NCBI GenBank assembly: GCA_963832965.1
Contig: CAWHVW010000003.1
Location: 1,736,001 to 1,800,000 of the forward strand
From: CAWACP01 sp963832965
GTDB taxonomy: Bacteria > Acidobacteriota > Terriglobia > Bryobacterales > Bryobacteraceae
DNA length: 64,000 nucleotides
Direction of reading: 5' to 3'
Shown here: piece by piece, positions 8,026 through 16,383 of the stretch
How the letters are laid out: each line of letters starts with the position of its first letter
Numbering within the stretch: the stretch's first letter is position 1
Program-made: the position numbers and the translations under genes
Notes under the pieces: model-generated
The model's database searches: none
The model's input: only the letters and a program-made list of their open reading frames with translations
Told to the model about the DNA's origin: nothing

Positions 8026-9789
8026 TTACGGCCGCGGAGGTACCGTGGCGCGATACAGGGCGGGCAGTCCGAAGGCCCTTCCGCAGTCACTGGCGAAAAT
8101 GATCGCCCGGGAATCGAGCTCCCACGCGGGGGCCCAGCTATTGCAGTTTCCGCCGGTGAGTGGACGCGCCTCATTCGTGGCAAGATTTCGCAGCCAGATC
8201 CTTTGCGGCCCCGGAACCGCCGTGGAAGTGAATGCGGCCCATTTCCTGGTCGGCGCGACAGCCGGCTCCGTCGCGGCGCCGTCCACCTGGGGCAAACCGG
8301 GGGTCAGCGCTTTGGTCGTGGGGTCGAACCGCATCATTGTTGAAGTGCCATGCGCCAATAATTCAAACCACACCGGCCCGTCGGGTGTGGGGGCCACTGG
8401 TCGAATCGCGTGCCCATCGAAGACCAGCTCTTCGATGCTCCCACCGTGGAGCCAGTGGAGGACGTAACGGTCCCGGCCCATGGCCTGATAGAAAACGCCG
8501 TACCGCGAAACCGCTGGATATCCCTCATAAAGTTCGCCCTTCTCGACGGCGAATCGCGAGAAGCGCTGCCCCGGTTCCTGGGCGTAGCTGGCCATGTTTC
8601 GGCCAGCAACGAAAAGCGCTGCCGCGACGATGGCGAGGGCTGCCAACGCAAGGGCTCTTCGCGGCAGCACACGCCAAAACGTCCACCCCAGAAACGCGAA
8701 TGCCATCAGCAACAGCCAGAGCTTCGGGAAGAGCCATGCGGGACGGAGACGAAGAGTGAGCAAAATATAGCAGGCAATCAGCAAAACGCTCTCCCGCCGG
8801 CCCGCGTCTTCCAGCAGCAGAACCAGGGGCACCAGCAGCACAATGAAGTGATAAGAGGCGGTGCTGGTGGAAAGCAATAGCACGGCAATCGTAAACCAGG
8901 CGAAAGCACGCCGCTCATTCGCGGCCGGGGAGAACCAAAGTCCAAGCCCGGTGAACACGACAATCGCCAGCGAAACGGCGGAGCGAAGGAAGAAAAACAG
9001 CCAGGGCGCATTCCACAGCGGGCCGGGATTAAGCCCGGGGTCCATTACAAAAAGACGCCTCCACAGCGTCACCAGTGTTGCATTATTCGGATCGTAGGGC
9101 TGGACCGAGCTTCCCTCGAGCGTTCGGGGCAGAATTCGTGTGCCGTAATAAACCACGTCTGTCCAGCCGAACATCGCCACCGCGACGGCGGCCAGGAACA
9201 CCGAAGCTGCCACCATCCCGGCTACGGCCCTCCACTTGCGCCTTGTCGCGAAATACAAAATGAAAGGACCGCCGTAAAGCTTCAGCCCGAAGGCGATACC
9301 GCAAAACAGGCCGCTGGCGGATTGATGGTCGCGCTGCAGATAATACCAGGCAAGCGTGAGCAGAAACAGAAGAAACACGTAGTATTGACCGAACAGAAAG
9401 TTGGTGTGCAACGAGCCGATTCCGCAGAATGCCAGCACGGCAATCTGCTCGAAGCTGAATCGCGAAACCCGCGAGAGCAGCCACACCGTCGCCGCCAGCA
9501 TGGCCAGGCTGAGCAGCAGCCAGACTCTCTTGGCTGTTTGCGGCGGCAATCTCGCCAGTTCCAGCATGGGCAGCATCGTCAGCGGCGGATTCGGACAATA
9601 AGCGCCGCGCTGGAGCCCGAAACCGCGGAATTGCATTTGCCGCTGGAACCATGTCCAGTCATAGTAATCGTGCAGCGGCAGGCCGTTGCGCACCGCGGCT
9701 GCGGATGTGTAGTAATTAGGAAAATCGGCCGTCGCGTGGATCCATCCGGTGCGAAAGGACGTCAGCAGAAAGGCGGCAAATGCGAGCAC
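8026..9789 (-). CDS. GT87-like membrane mannosyltransferase fused to a TolB-type beta-propeller segment
   Basis: A 587-residue protein. Residues 1 to about 400 hold around ten membrane spans with the GT87/DUF2029 layout (YYTSAAAVRNGLPLHDYYDW in the first outside loop, then PPLTMLPM). Such enzymes transfer a sugar from a polyprenyl phosphate carrier on the outer face of the membrane. The last 180 residues are soluble and look like two or three blades of a WD40-like/TolB propeller (FTSTAVPGPQRIWLRNLATNEARPL, NSWAPAWELDSRAIIFASD). The start appears to be GTG 9789; the frame could extend upstream only through non-canonical codons. The fusion is unusual for the family. Repeat copy B lies directly upstream. 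Substrate unknown. Confidence 0.7.
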   Translation of the reverse strand: MLAFAAFLLTSFRTGWIHATADFPNYYTSAAAVRNGLPLHDYYDWTWFQRQMQFRGFGLQRGAYCPNPPLTMLPMLELARLPPQTAKRVWLLLSLAMLAATVWLLSRVSRFSFEQIAVLAFCGIGSLHTNFLFGQYYVFLLFLLTLAWYYLQRDHQSASGLFCGIAFGLKLYGGPFILYFATRRKWRAVAGMVAASVFLAAVAVAMFGWTDVVYYGTRILPRTLEGSSVQPYDPNNATLVTLWRRLFVMDPGLNPGPLWNAPWLFFFLRSAVSLAIVVFTGLGLWFSPAANERRAFAWFTIAVLLLSTSTASYHFIVLLVPLVLLLEDAGRRESVLLIACYILLTLRLRPAWLFPKLWLLLMAFAFLGWTFWRVLPRRALALAALAIVAAALFVAGRNMASYAQEPGQRFSRFAVEKGELYEGYPAVSRYGVFYQAMGRDRYVLHWLHGGSIEELVFDGHAIRPVAPTPDGPVWFELLAHGTSTMMRFDPTTKALTPGLPQVDGAATEPAVAPTRKWAAFTSTAVPGPQRIWLRNLATNEARPLTGGNCNSWAPAWELDSRAIIFASDCGRAFGLPALYRATVPPRP

Positions 9790-9882
9790 TGCCAGAAGAC
9801 GAATGTGCGCGGGTCGGGCGATGATTTCACCAATCTTCTCATGCTGAGGACAGCGGGCGTAGTCTTTACTCGGCTAACCGCT

Positions 9883-9960
9883 GCGGACGCGAGAGAGCGC
9901 TTCTGAACCGCGACGGTCACGGAGCGGGCCTTGTGCGAAAGACCGAACGCGAACAGTCCC
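9883..9960 (+). repeat. Interspersed hairpin repeat, copy B (full length)
   Basis: A 78-bp sequence that aligns without gaps to 33852-33929 (about ten to twelve differences). The core CCGCGACGGTCACGGAGCGG is at 9908-9927. A longer fold pairs CGGTC 9914-9918 with GACCG 9941-9945, and CGCG 9909-9912 with CGCG 9948-9951. It ends exactly against the stop codon of the small gene 9961-10158. Confidence 0.85.
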
Positions 9961-10158
9961 TTACGGCTGCATCCGGTCGGCCCAATGCAGGAAACGCCTA
10001 AGATCGCGGCGTAATCGCCACGACAGCGACCAGAACTCCCGGAAGGTAATCTCTTCGGCCGGGCGCCCCAGATACGTCTCCATGCGCCAGCGCAGATAGG
10101 GGCTTTGCCACGGCCGCAGACGGTACCCTTTCGTGGCCTGCCAGATAGTTGCCAGCAT
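9961..10158 (-). CDS. Small basic hypothetical protein coupled to VWA gene
   Basis: A 65-residue protein rich in Arg and Trp (MLATIWQATKGYRLRPWQSPYLRWRMETYLG), with a central acidic turn and a second Arg/Leu-rich helix. No signal peptide, membrane span or known motif is visible. The ATG overlaps the stop of the upstream VWA reading frame (TGATG), which strongly suggests translational coupling and a real gene rather than chance. It could accompany the VWA protein functionally. Function unknown. Confidence 0.6.
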   Translation of the reverse strand: MLATIWQATKGYRLRPWQSPYLRWRMETYLGRPAEEITFREFWSLSWRLRRDLRRFLHWADRMQP

Positions 10159-11188
10159 CAGGGCAGCGCCGCGCTCGCCGACTTCGGTTCCTTCACGCCA
10201 GCGGCGGTCGCATAATAGCCCGTTCGCGTCCGCACCGTCGGCGCTCCCGGCCCCTTGACGCTGACCTTAATCTGCCGGAATGTGCCGTCTAGCGCCGGAT
10301 TGCTCGGCGTATACGCGATGATGTACTGATTGCGAATCTCGTGCGCCACGCGCAAAGCGATCTCGTCAACCTCCGCCAGTTCCTTCGGATAGTAAGCCAC
10401 CCCGCCGCTGGCAATCGTAAGCGAGTTCAGCACCCGTTTGGCCTTCTTCGCTTCGTGCGGTTCCTCGTCACTCAGCAGCCCGACCGCGAAGATCAGAACC
10501 TCGCTCTTCTGGGCCTTGTCCACCAGCTTCTCCAGCGTGTCGCGATCGTTGCTGGCGGTGTCGTTGCCGTCGGTGATCACCAGCAGCACCTTCTTATCCT
10601 TCTTGCCCTTCTGTTTGAGATAGTCGATGGACATGCTGATGGAATCGCGCAACGCGGTCCCCCCCGCGAATCGATGCGTGCGATTCCTTGCTCCAGCAGG
10701 TGCATGTCGTTGGTGAATTCCACGTCGAGATAAGCTTCGTCGTTGAAGTTCACGATGAACACTTCGTCCTGGGGGTTGGAGGCTTTCACCAGGTCGAGCG
10801 AGGCGCGTTCCACCCTCGCCCGTTTGTCGCGCATGCTGCCGCTATTGTCGATCACCATGCCCATGGAAACGGGAACATCCTCGCGGCGGAATATCTTGAT
10901 GTCCTGCTCCGCGCCGTTTTCGTAAACCTTGAACGCATTCTGCGGCAGGTCCGTGAGCAGCTTGCCCTTCTTGTCCACCACGCTGGCGTGCAGCACCACC
11001 AGTCGCGAGTCGGCCTTGAAAAGCGGCACGTCATCGCTCTGTCCCAGCAGCATGCCGGCGGCCAGAGACAGCAGGAGAGCTGTGACCAGCCCGCGCAAAA
11101 CGAGCCGCTGCCGCGCCGCTGAAGCGTGCGAGGACATAACCTCCATGGCGCCGCGGCTCGCGGTCTTCGCGCTACTGGGACGGAGCAT
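10158..11188 (-). pseudogene. VWA-domain protein interrupted by a frameshift in a C7/G7 run
   Basis: Secreted von Willebrand factor A protein of the acidobacterial type, split into two frames. The 5' part (to about 10660) has a hydrophobic signal segment ending in GMLLGQS, then an adhesion-type N-terminal region and the VWA start with the MIDAS motif DNSGSM. The 3' part from about 10652 continues the same domain (VLLVITDGNDTASNDRDTLEKLV, RNQYIIAYTPSNPALDGTFRQIKV, ending GYYATAAG). The break lies in a run of seven C at 10659-10665 (G7 on the coding strand). One additional G would restore RIDSRGGTALRDSI. It may be a true mutation, a phase-variable tract or a sequencing error. The start could be at ATG 11146 instead of 11188. 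It is downstream of, and paralogous to, the intact VWA gene. Confidence 0.8.
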
Positions 11189-12206
11189 AGTAACCGAGAC
11201 GATAGAACGCCTTGAGCGGAGGCAGACCCGCCGGTTGATTCAGCTTCACCTGCACGTGCCTGTACTTGCCGTTGCGATCCGGGTTCTTTGGAGTATATCC
11301 CAGTACGTACTGATTCCGAAGCTCGACGCCAATCTTGGCTGCCACGTCCGGCAGTTCCGCCAGGTTCTCAATCTCGTATGACCGCCCGCCGGTCTGCTCG
11401 GCCACCTGCTGCAGGAGCCCCGGGCCAGCCATTTCCTCGGGCGTGCGCGAGCGGCTGGAGATCGGTTCATAAATGCCGATCGCGTAAATTTGCACGTCGG
11501 CTTCGCGAACGGCGTTGCGGATTTCGGTCTCGGTATAACGGCTGCTGTTGTCCCCGCCGTCGGAGATAATCAGAATCGCCTTGCGCGGGTTCTTCGCCTT
11601 TTTCATTTCGTGCATGGCCAGATAGATAGCGTCCAGCAGCGCGGTGCGCCCCTTCGATTGCGTGAAAGTCAGGCTATTCTGAATGTCCTCCGAACTGGAA
11701 GTAAATGCCACCGCCAGCTGCGGACTGTCATTGAATTCCACCAGAAAGAATTCGTCCTGCGGGTTGGCGGTCTTGAAGAATTCGGCGGCGGCCCGGCGGG
11801 ACATCTGCAGCTTGGGTCCCATGCTTCCGCTGGTGTCGAAGACCAGTCCCACGGAAAGAGGCGCGTCCTCGGCGGAGAACTGCGTTATCTTCTGCTCCAC
11901 CTTGTCTTCAAAGAGCTTGAAGTGTTTCATTTCCAGACCGGTCACGAACCGATTCAGCGGGTCCGTGACGGTGACCGGGATGAGCACCAATTCGGTCTCC
12001 ACGCGGATACTGGACCGTGGGACCAGTTGCTTCGGCTGGGGTACTGTGCTGGTGCGCGGAACAATGTCGACGCGTGCATCCGAATCTGCAGGCGCGGTCG
12101 GGGTCTTGTCATCGCTCGCCGGCAACGCGTGAACCAGCCAGCAAAGTCCAAGAATCACCGGGATCAAGCTGGTTTTCGCGCGGACTCTGGTCAGCACGGC
12201 GTGCAC
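11172..12206 (-). CDS. Secreted VWA-domain protein (acidobacterial VWFA-related family)
   Basis: A 344-residue exported protein. Residues 1-30 form a hydrophobic N-terminal segment (signal peptide, possibly processed after LPA). Residues 68-115 form a beta-rich N-terminal module (ELVLIPVTVTDPLNRFVTGLE). The VWA domain runs from about 118 to 290 with a complete MIDAS DTSGSMG at 124-130, the acidic strand ILIISDGGDNSS and a C-terminal RNQYVLGYTPKNPDRNGKYRHVQVKL repeat module. VWA domains bind metal-dependent protein ligands; the partner is unknown. The frameshifted paralogue follows immediately (16-bp overlap if both longest frames are used), so this is a tandem duplication in one transcription unit. 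Confidence 0.85.
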   Translation of the reverse strand: MHAVLTRVRAKTSLIPVILGLCWLVHALPASDDKTPTAPADSDARVDIVPRTSTVPQPKQLVPRSSIRVETELVLIPVTVTDPLNRFVTGLEMKHFKLFEDKVEQKITQFSAEDAPLSVGLVFDTSGSMGPKLQMSRRAAAEFFKTANPQDEFFLVEFNDSPQLAVAFTSSSEDIQNSLTFTQSKGRTALLDAIYLAMHEMKKAKNPRKAILIISDGGDNSSRYTETEIRNAVREADVQIYAIGIYEPISSRSRTPEEMAGPGLLQQVAEQTGGRSYEIENLAELPDVAAKIGVELRNQYVLGYTPKNPDRNGKYRHVQVKLNQPAGLPPLKAFYRLGYYAPSQ

Positions 12207-12323
12207 CCTCAGTTGCGACCGGTTTTCAGTATATCACCGGCCGGTAGAATCGCGGCCCCATCATTACTCGGCATGGTCACAGTAAGCTGTTTATTTCCAA
12301 CGTTATTGAAGTTGTTGCAGATG

Positions 12324-12361
12324 GACGCGCGAGGCCGCTGCGCGGTTTCACCGCTCGCGTC
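12324..12361 (-). terminator. GC-rich hairpin after GH88 gene
   Basis: CGCGAG at 12328-12333 pairs with CTCGCG at 12354-12359, and inside it CGGT pairs with ACCG (12343-12353). It begins at the GH88 stop codon (12360-12362), in terminator position, but has no strong T tract. The remaining 12207-12323 holds the upstream region of the VWA gene; I see no further structure there. Confidence 0.45.
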
Positions 12362-13487
12362 AAATCTGACGCAGAACCTCTTCCAGCGCCTCCACGAAAA
12401 AGTACTCACCCCACATCACCGATTCGTCCACGCCGAGTTCCTTGTGTATATGGTAGACGCCGCCCCTCAGAATGCCCTCCCACTTCTTGTCCTTGCGGGA
12501 CAGATACTTCTGGCAGAGCGTCCGGACTATGAGGGCCGCGCTGGACCAATAAAAGTGCGAGCGCACCCGATCCGAAGTGGCCGATCGCAGACGTAACAGC
12601 GCCGCCGCCGCAATGGCCGCCGCCGAGGTATCCAGAAGCTGCCGGCTGCTGGCCGGAGCGGTGAAATCCCAGGGCGGAACGCCATCGGGCTGCGTATGGA
12701 CGATGTAGTACCCGGCGCATGCCTCGGCGGTTTGCAGGAAGCGCGGGTCGCGAGTGTATTCGAAGGCCACGGTGAAACCGTACATGGCCCACGCCAGACC
12801 GCGGGACCAGGAGGAATCTCCGCGATAGCCCTGTTGCGTGCTCTGCCGAAGAAACTCGCCGCTGGAAACGTCGAAAATGCCCTCATGCGCCGTCGACCCA
12901 TCACCGCGCACCAGGTAGCGCCGCGTGGTCAGGCAATGCCGGATGGCGATGTCGCGCAGTTTGCGGTCACCCGTTTCGCGCGCGGCATAGAAGACGATGC
13001 CAACGTTCATCATGATGTCGATGAACAGCGAATCGGGAGCGATGAAAGACCGCAGGTACCCGCCCTTCTCCTGGAAGCGCTGCGCCATGGTGCGCCCGGC
13101 TTCGATGAGCACCCCATTCAGAGCCGCGTCTTTGCTCAGCTTGAGCCAGCGGTGATACGTGGAAAGAAACAGAAAGCCCAGATCCTGGCAGTCTTTGTCG
13201 TTCTTGCGGGGCTCCAGCAGCTTCGTATAGTGGATGGCCTGCTCGCGCCACACCGAGGGGCCGCCACTCTCCTGCTGGGCCCGCCGCTCGAAAATCCACA
13301 TCATGCCGGGGAGAAAACCGTCGCACCAGTTGGTCCACGCGGGCCCGTCGTGTTTCCAGCGCCCGTTCTGCGTGTACATGGGATAGAAATCCGGGTACTT
13401 GTGAATCAGTTCCCGAATCTGGTGCTGGGCGAACCGGAACGAATCCTCGAACAGCGTCCGGTCGTCGTCGAGAAAGAACTGTAGCAA
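12360..13487 (-). CDS. Glycoside hydrolase family 88 (unsaturated glucuronyl/galacturonyl hydrolase-like)
   Basis: Enzyme of the (alpha/alpha)6-barrel GH88 family, which removes unsaturated uronic acids from the ends of oligosaccharides made by polysaccharide lyases. Recognisable segments are WTNWCDGFLPGMMWIF near the N-terminus, HDLGF-like DCQDLGFLFLSTY, SSWSRGLAWAMYGF in the middle, WDFTAP and the characteristic C-terminal EGILRGGVYHIHKELGVDESVMWGEYFFVEAL. No signal peptide is seen, so it is probably cytosolic. The open frame begins at 13538, but a TTG at 13487 is preceded by AGGAG at suitable spacing, so I prefer 375 residues. No lyase or transporter is adjacent, so the natural glycan is unknown. 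Confidence 0.85.
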   Translation of the reverse strand: MLQFFLDDDRTLFEDSFRFAQHQIRELIHKYPDFYPMYTQNGRWKHDGPAWTNWCDGFLPGMMWIFERRAQQESGGPSVWREQAIHYTKLLEPRKNDKDCQDLGFLFLSTYHRWLKLSKDAALNGVLIEAGRTMAQRFQEKGGYLRSFIAPDSLFIDIMMNVGIVFYAARETGDRKLRDIAIRHCLTTRRYLVRGDGSTAHEGIFDVSSGEFLRQSTQQGYRGDSSWSRGLAWAMYGFTVAFEYTRDPRFLQTAEACAGYYIVHTQPDGVPPWDFTAPASSRQLLDTSAAAIAAAALLRLRSATSDRVRSHFYWSSAALIVRTLCQKYLSRKDKKWEGILRGGVYHIHKELGVDESVMWGEYFFVEALEEVLRQI

Positions 13488-13623
13488 TGCCCCGCTCCTT
13501 GCAATTAGTGTACGTGACCGGGGGCCGGTTGTGGACATGCGGCGATAGCCGCGTACCTAGCCAGAACAGGGCTGCGCCGCGTGTCCGCTTGCGCGCCCCC
13601 CGGCAATCTGCCAGGATCGCTTC

Positions 13624-13857
13624 ATGGCCGCAACCAAAGTTACCGTCCGCAACAACGGACCCATCCTGATTGAGGGAGACTTCGAGATCTACGACGCCGA
13701 CGGAGGGCAGTACGGTCTGGCGGGCCGTAAGGTGATCGGCCTGTGCCGGTGCGGTTTCTCCGAAAATAAGCCGTTCTGCGATGGTCATCACGGCGTGCAG
13801 GGCTTCGAGTCGCTCTGCCGCGCGTTCACTCTTCCGGAGCCCAAGCCGAAGATTTAA
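13624..13857 (+). CDS. CDGSH iron-sulfur domain protein
   Basis: A 77-residue protein carrying one CDGSH-type [2Fe-2S] motif: CRCGFSENKPFCDGHHG (C-X-C-X2-S-X3-P-X-C-D-G-X-H, residues about 42-57). The cluster ligands, three Cys and the final His, are all present. Residues 1-35 form a short beta-rich lead-in (TVRNNGPILIEGDFEIYDADG) typical of small bacterial CDGSH proteins. These proteins are thought to work in redox or iron-sulfur handling. It stands alone between the divergent GH88 gene and an ADOP permease that begins 44 bp downstream; context gives no further clue. Confidence 0.9.
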   Translation: MAATKVTVRNNGPILIEGDFEIYDADGGQYGLAGRKVIGLCRCGFSENKPFCDGHHGVQGFESLCRAFTLPEPKPKI

Positions 13858-13901
13858 CCGAAAAAGCGGAACCGGCGGGCTGTCGCCGCGTAGTGTAGAT
13901 C

Positions 13902-16337
13902 ATGCTGCAGGATCTTCGATTCGGAATTAAACTGCTGCTGAAGCACCGCGGGTTCACCATCGCCGCGCTGGTGACGCTGGCGCTATGCATAGGGGCGAAT
14001 ACGGCCATCTTCACCGTTCTCGACTCCGTCGTGTTGCGTGGGTTGCCCTTCTCCGAGCCCGATCGCCTGGTTACCCTTTACAACATTTATCCGGGCGTCG
14101 GCGTTACCGATCGCGGCGCCAATGGCGGCCCCGACTACCTCGACCGCCGGAAAATGAAGGACGTCTTCAGCGAGGTCGCCATGCTGAACGGCGAGAGCTA
14201 CGACGCCGGCCCGAGCGGCTCTCCGCGGCGCATCAATGGCCAAACCGTGACGCCGTCATTCTTTCGCGTGTTGCGCGTGCGACCGGTTCTGGGCCGGGCT
14301 TTCACCGAAGAGGAAGGGGTGCCCGGCAGCGACAACGTGGCGATACTGAGCGAGGGCTTGTGGAAGGAAATGTTCGCCCGCGATCCTGGCGTCATTGGCC
14401 GGGACATTCGTCTGAGTGGCATCCCGCGCCGCATCGTGGGCGTCATGCCGGATCGCGCGGGTCTGCTCGGCGATTCGCCGCGTCTGTGGACGCCCCTGGC
14501 TTTCACGCCGCAGCAGCTTTCCGACGACGCCCGGCACAGCAATTCCTGGGGCATGGTCGCACGTTTGCAACCGGGTGTTTCCGTGGCCCTGGCCAAACAG
14601 CGTATCGACGCCTTGAACCGGGCGAACCTCGATCGCTTCCCTAAGTATCGCGAGGTGCTCATCAACGCGCGTTTCGGCACGCGGGTGGTCAGTCTGAAGG
14701 ACGAAATGGTTCGGGACATCCGGCCGACGCTGTATCTGCTGCAGGCGGCCGTGGCGCTGGTGCTTCTGATCGGCTGCGTGAATCTGGCCAACCTGATGCT
14801 GATTCGCTCCACCGTTCGCATGAAGGAGCTGGCCATTCGCTTCAGCCTCGGCGCGCGCCGCTGGAGACTCGGACGGCAGATGCTTACCGAGAGCGTCCTG
14901 CTGGCGGTGCTGGGCGGAGCTCTGGGAGTAGCCGTGGCCGCCGCGGGCGTGCGCCTCCTGTCCGCGCTGGGCACAGACCAGTTGCCTCGGGGGGGCGCCA
15001 TCCACATTGACCTCCGCGTGCTGGCGTTCACCGCCCTCACCGCCATCATCACCGGCCTTATCTTCGGCAGCGTGCCGCTGGTGCACGTTCTCCGGCGCGA
15101 CCTCAACGAAGTTTTTCGCGGCAACGAGCGCGGCGGCACCGCCGGTCATCATGCTCTTTGGGTTCGCTCGGCTTTGGTGGTGTCGCAGGTTGCACTCGCG
15201 TTCGTGCTGCTCATCGGTTCCGGCTTGCTGACCCTGAGCTTTCTGCGCCTGCTGGACGTGGATCCCGGATTTCACGCCGGGCACGTGGTCACCGCGCAGG
15301 TCTCGTTGCCCGACAGCCGCTACAAAGACGATGCGCGCGCGCGAAGCTTTATCGCTTCAGTGCTGGAGACGCTGCGCAACACGCCGGGAGTCCGCGACGC
15401 GGGAGCCACTACCTGCCTGCCGTTCGGCGGAAACGACAGCGACAGCGCGGTTTCCATCGTGGGCCGCACCCTTGCGCCCGGCGAGGTGCCCCCCGTGCCC
15501 AACTTCAACACCATTGACGCGGGCTACCTCCCGGCCATGGGCATCCCTGTTCTGGCCGGCCGCAACTTCACGGAAAGCGATGGGCCTCAGGCGCCGAAGG
15601 TGATGCTCATCGACGAATACATGGCGAAACGGTATTGGCCGAATGGCGATGCTTTGGGCGCGAAGATCCGCCGTGGCATCGACAACACCGATACCGCCTC
15701 GACGATCGTCGGCATTGTTCCCAGCGTCAAACTCGCCAGTCTCGACGAAAAGAATCCGGTCGGCGAGATTTACTTCCCGTATCAGCAGTTCGTGCCGAGG
15801 AACGTGTTTCTGGTGGTGCGCGCGCAAGCGGACAGCCCGCAACTGGTCGCGTCCATCCGCCGTCAGGTTCTGCAGGCCGATTCCGAATTGGCCATCTTCG
15901 ATACGAAAACCATGCCCGAGCGGGTGGCTGCGTCTCTGCTGAGCCAGCGCGCGGCTATGACGCTGTGCCTGATTTTCGGCGCGCTCGCGTTGCTGCTTTC
16001 GGCCGTCGGCATTTATGGCGTGCTGGCGTACTCGGTAACCCAGCGCACTCGCGAGTTTGGTATCCGCGTGGCCCTGGGAGCGGGCGCTCGCGATGTCGTT
16101 GGCATGGTGGTGGGCAACGGGCTCAAAATGGCTGGCCTCGGCCTGGCGATTGGCGCCGCCGGCGCGTTCCTGCTCACTCGGTTTATGACCGCTCTGCTCT
16201 ACGGCGTGAGACCGGGCGATCCCAGCGTCTTCGCGGGCGTCGCGTTGATCCTGGCCGCAGTGGCTACTCTGGCGTCGCTGATTCCGTCCCTGCGCGCGCT
16301 GCGCATTCGCCCCTCCACGGCGCTGCGCTACGAGTAA
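13902..16337 (+). CDS. ADOP-family FtsX/MacB-like permease (no prefix domain)
   Basis: An 811-residue inner-membrane protein of the acidobacterial duplicated orphan permease family: two FtsX modules fused in one chain, without an ATPase gene nearby. It begins MLQDLRFGIKLLLKHRGFTIAALVTLALCIGANTAIF (first span). A MacB-type periplasmic domain covers about 60-270, a triple span about 276-400 (LLQAAVALVLLIGCVNLANLML), a span at about 424 (SQVALAFVLLIGSGLLTLSFL), and a second periplasmic domain to about 680. The last spans follow (FGALALLLSAVGIYGVLAYSV) and the chain ends in the usual LRIRPSTALRYE. Members are presumed mechanotransmission or efflux permeases; substrate and ATPase partner are unknown. 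Repeat copy C follows the stop. Confidence 0.92.
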   Translation: MLQDLRFGIKLLLKHRGFTIAALVTLALCIGANTAIFTVLDSVVLRGLPFSEPDRLVTLYNIYPGVGVTDRGANGGPDYLDRRKMKDVFSEVAMLNGESYDAGPSGSPRRINGQTVTPSFFRVLRVRPVLGRAFTEEEGVPGSDNVAILSEGLWKEMFARDPGVIGRDIRLSGIPRRIVGVMPDRAGLLGDSPRLWTPLAFTPQQLSDDARHSNSWGMVARLQPGVSVALAKQRIDALNRANLDRFPKYREVLINARFGTRVVSLKDEMVRDIRPTLYLLQAAVALVLLIGCVNLANLMLIRSTVRMKELAIRFSLGARRWRLGRQMLTESVLLAVLGGALGVAVAAAGVRLLSALGTDQLPRGGAIHIDLRVLAFTALTAIITGLIFGSVPLVHVLRRDLNEVFRGNERGGTAGHHALWVRSALVVSQVALAFVLLIGSGLLTLSFLRLLDVDPGFHAGHVVTAQVSLPDSRYKDDARARSFIASVLETLRNTPGVRDAGATTCLPFGGNDSDSAVSIVGRTLAPGEVPPVPNFNTIDAGYLPAMGIPVLAGRNFTESDGPQAPKVMLIDEYMAKRYWPNGDALGAKIRRGIDNTDTASTIVGIVPSVKLASLDEKNPVGEIYFPYQQFVPRNVFLVVRAQADSPQLVASIRRQVLQADSELAIFDTKTMPERVAASLLSQRAAMTLCLIFGALALLLSAVGIYGVLAYSVTQRTREFGIRVALGAGARDVVGMVVGNGLKMAGLGLAIGAAGAFLLTRFMTALLYGVRPGDPSVFAGVALILAAVATLASLIPSLRALRIRPSTALRYE

Positions 16338-16340
16338 CGT

Positions 16341-16367
16341 TTCCGAACCGCGACGGTGACGGAGCGG
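16341..16367 (+). repeat. Interspersed hairpin repeat, copy C (core only)
   Basis: TTCCGAA followed by the core at 16348-16367 with GTGA in the loop position instead of GTCA. It lies in the 46-bp gap between two convergent genes. The downstream pairing arm is not recognisable. The following TTAGTTAGTT is a short direct repeat. Confidence 0.8.
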
Positions 16368-16383
16368 CAGTTAGTTAGTTCGT

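Noticed and set aside
12967..13791. 274-residue minus-strand open frame across GH88 and CDGSH genes
   Set aside because: It overlaps two well-supported genes in other frames and has no recognisable motif.
14256..15284. 342-residue minus-strand open frame inside ADOP permease 1
   Set aside because: Antisense shadow of a clear permease coding frame in GC-rich DNA.
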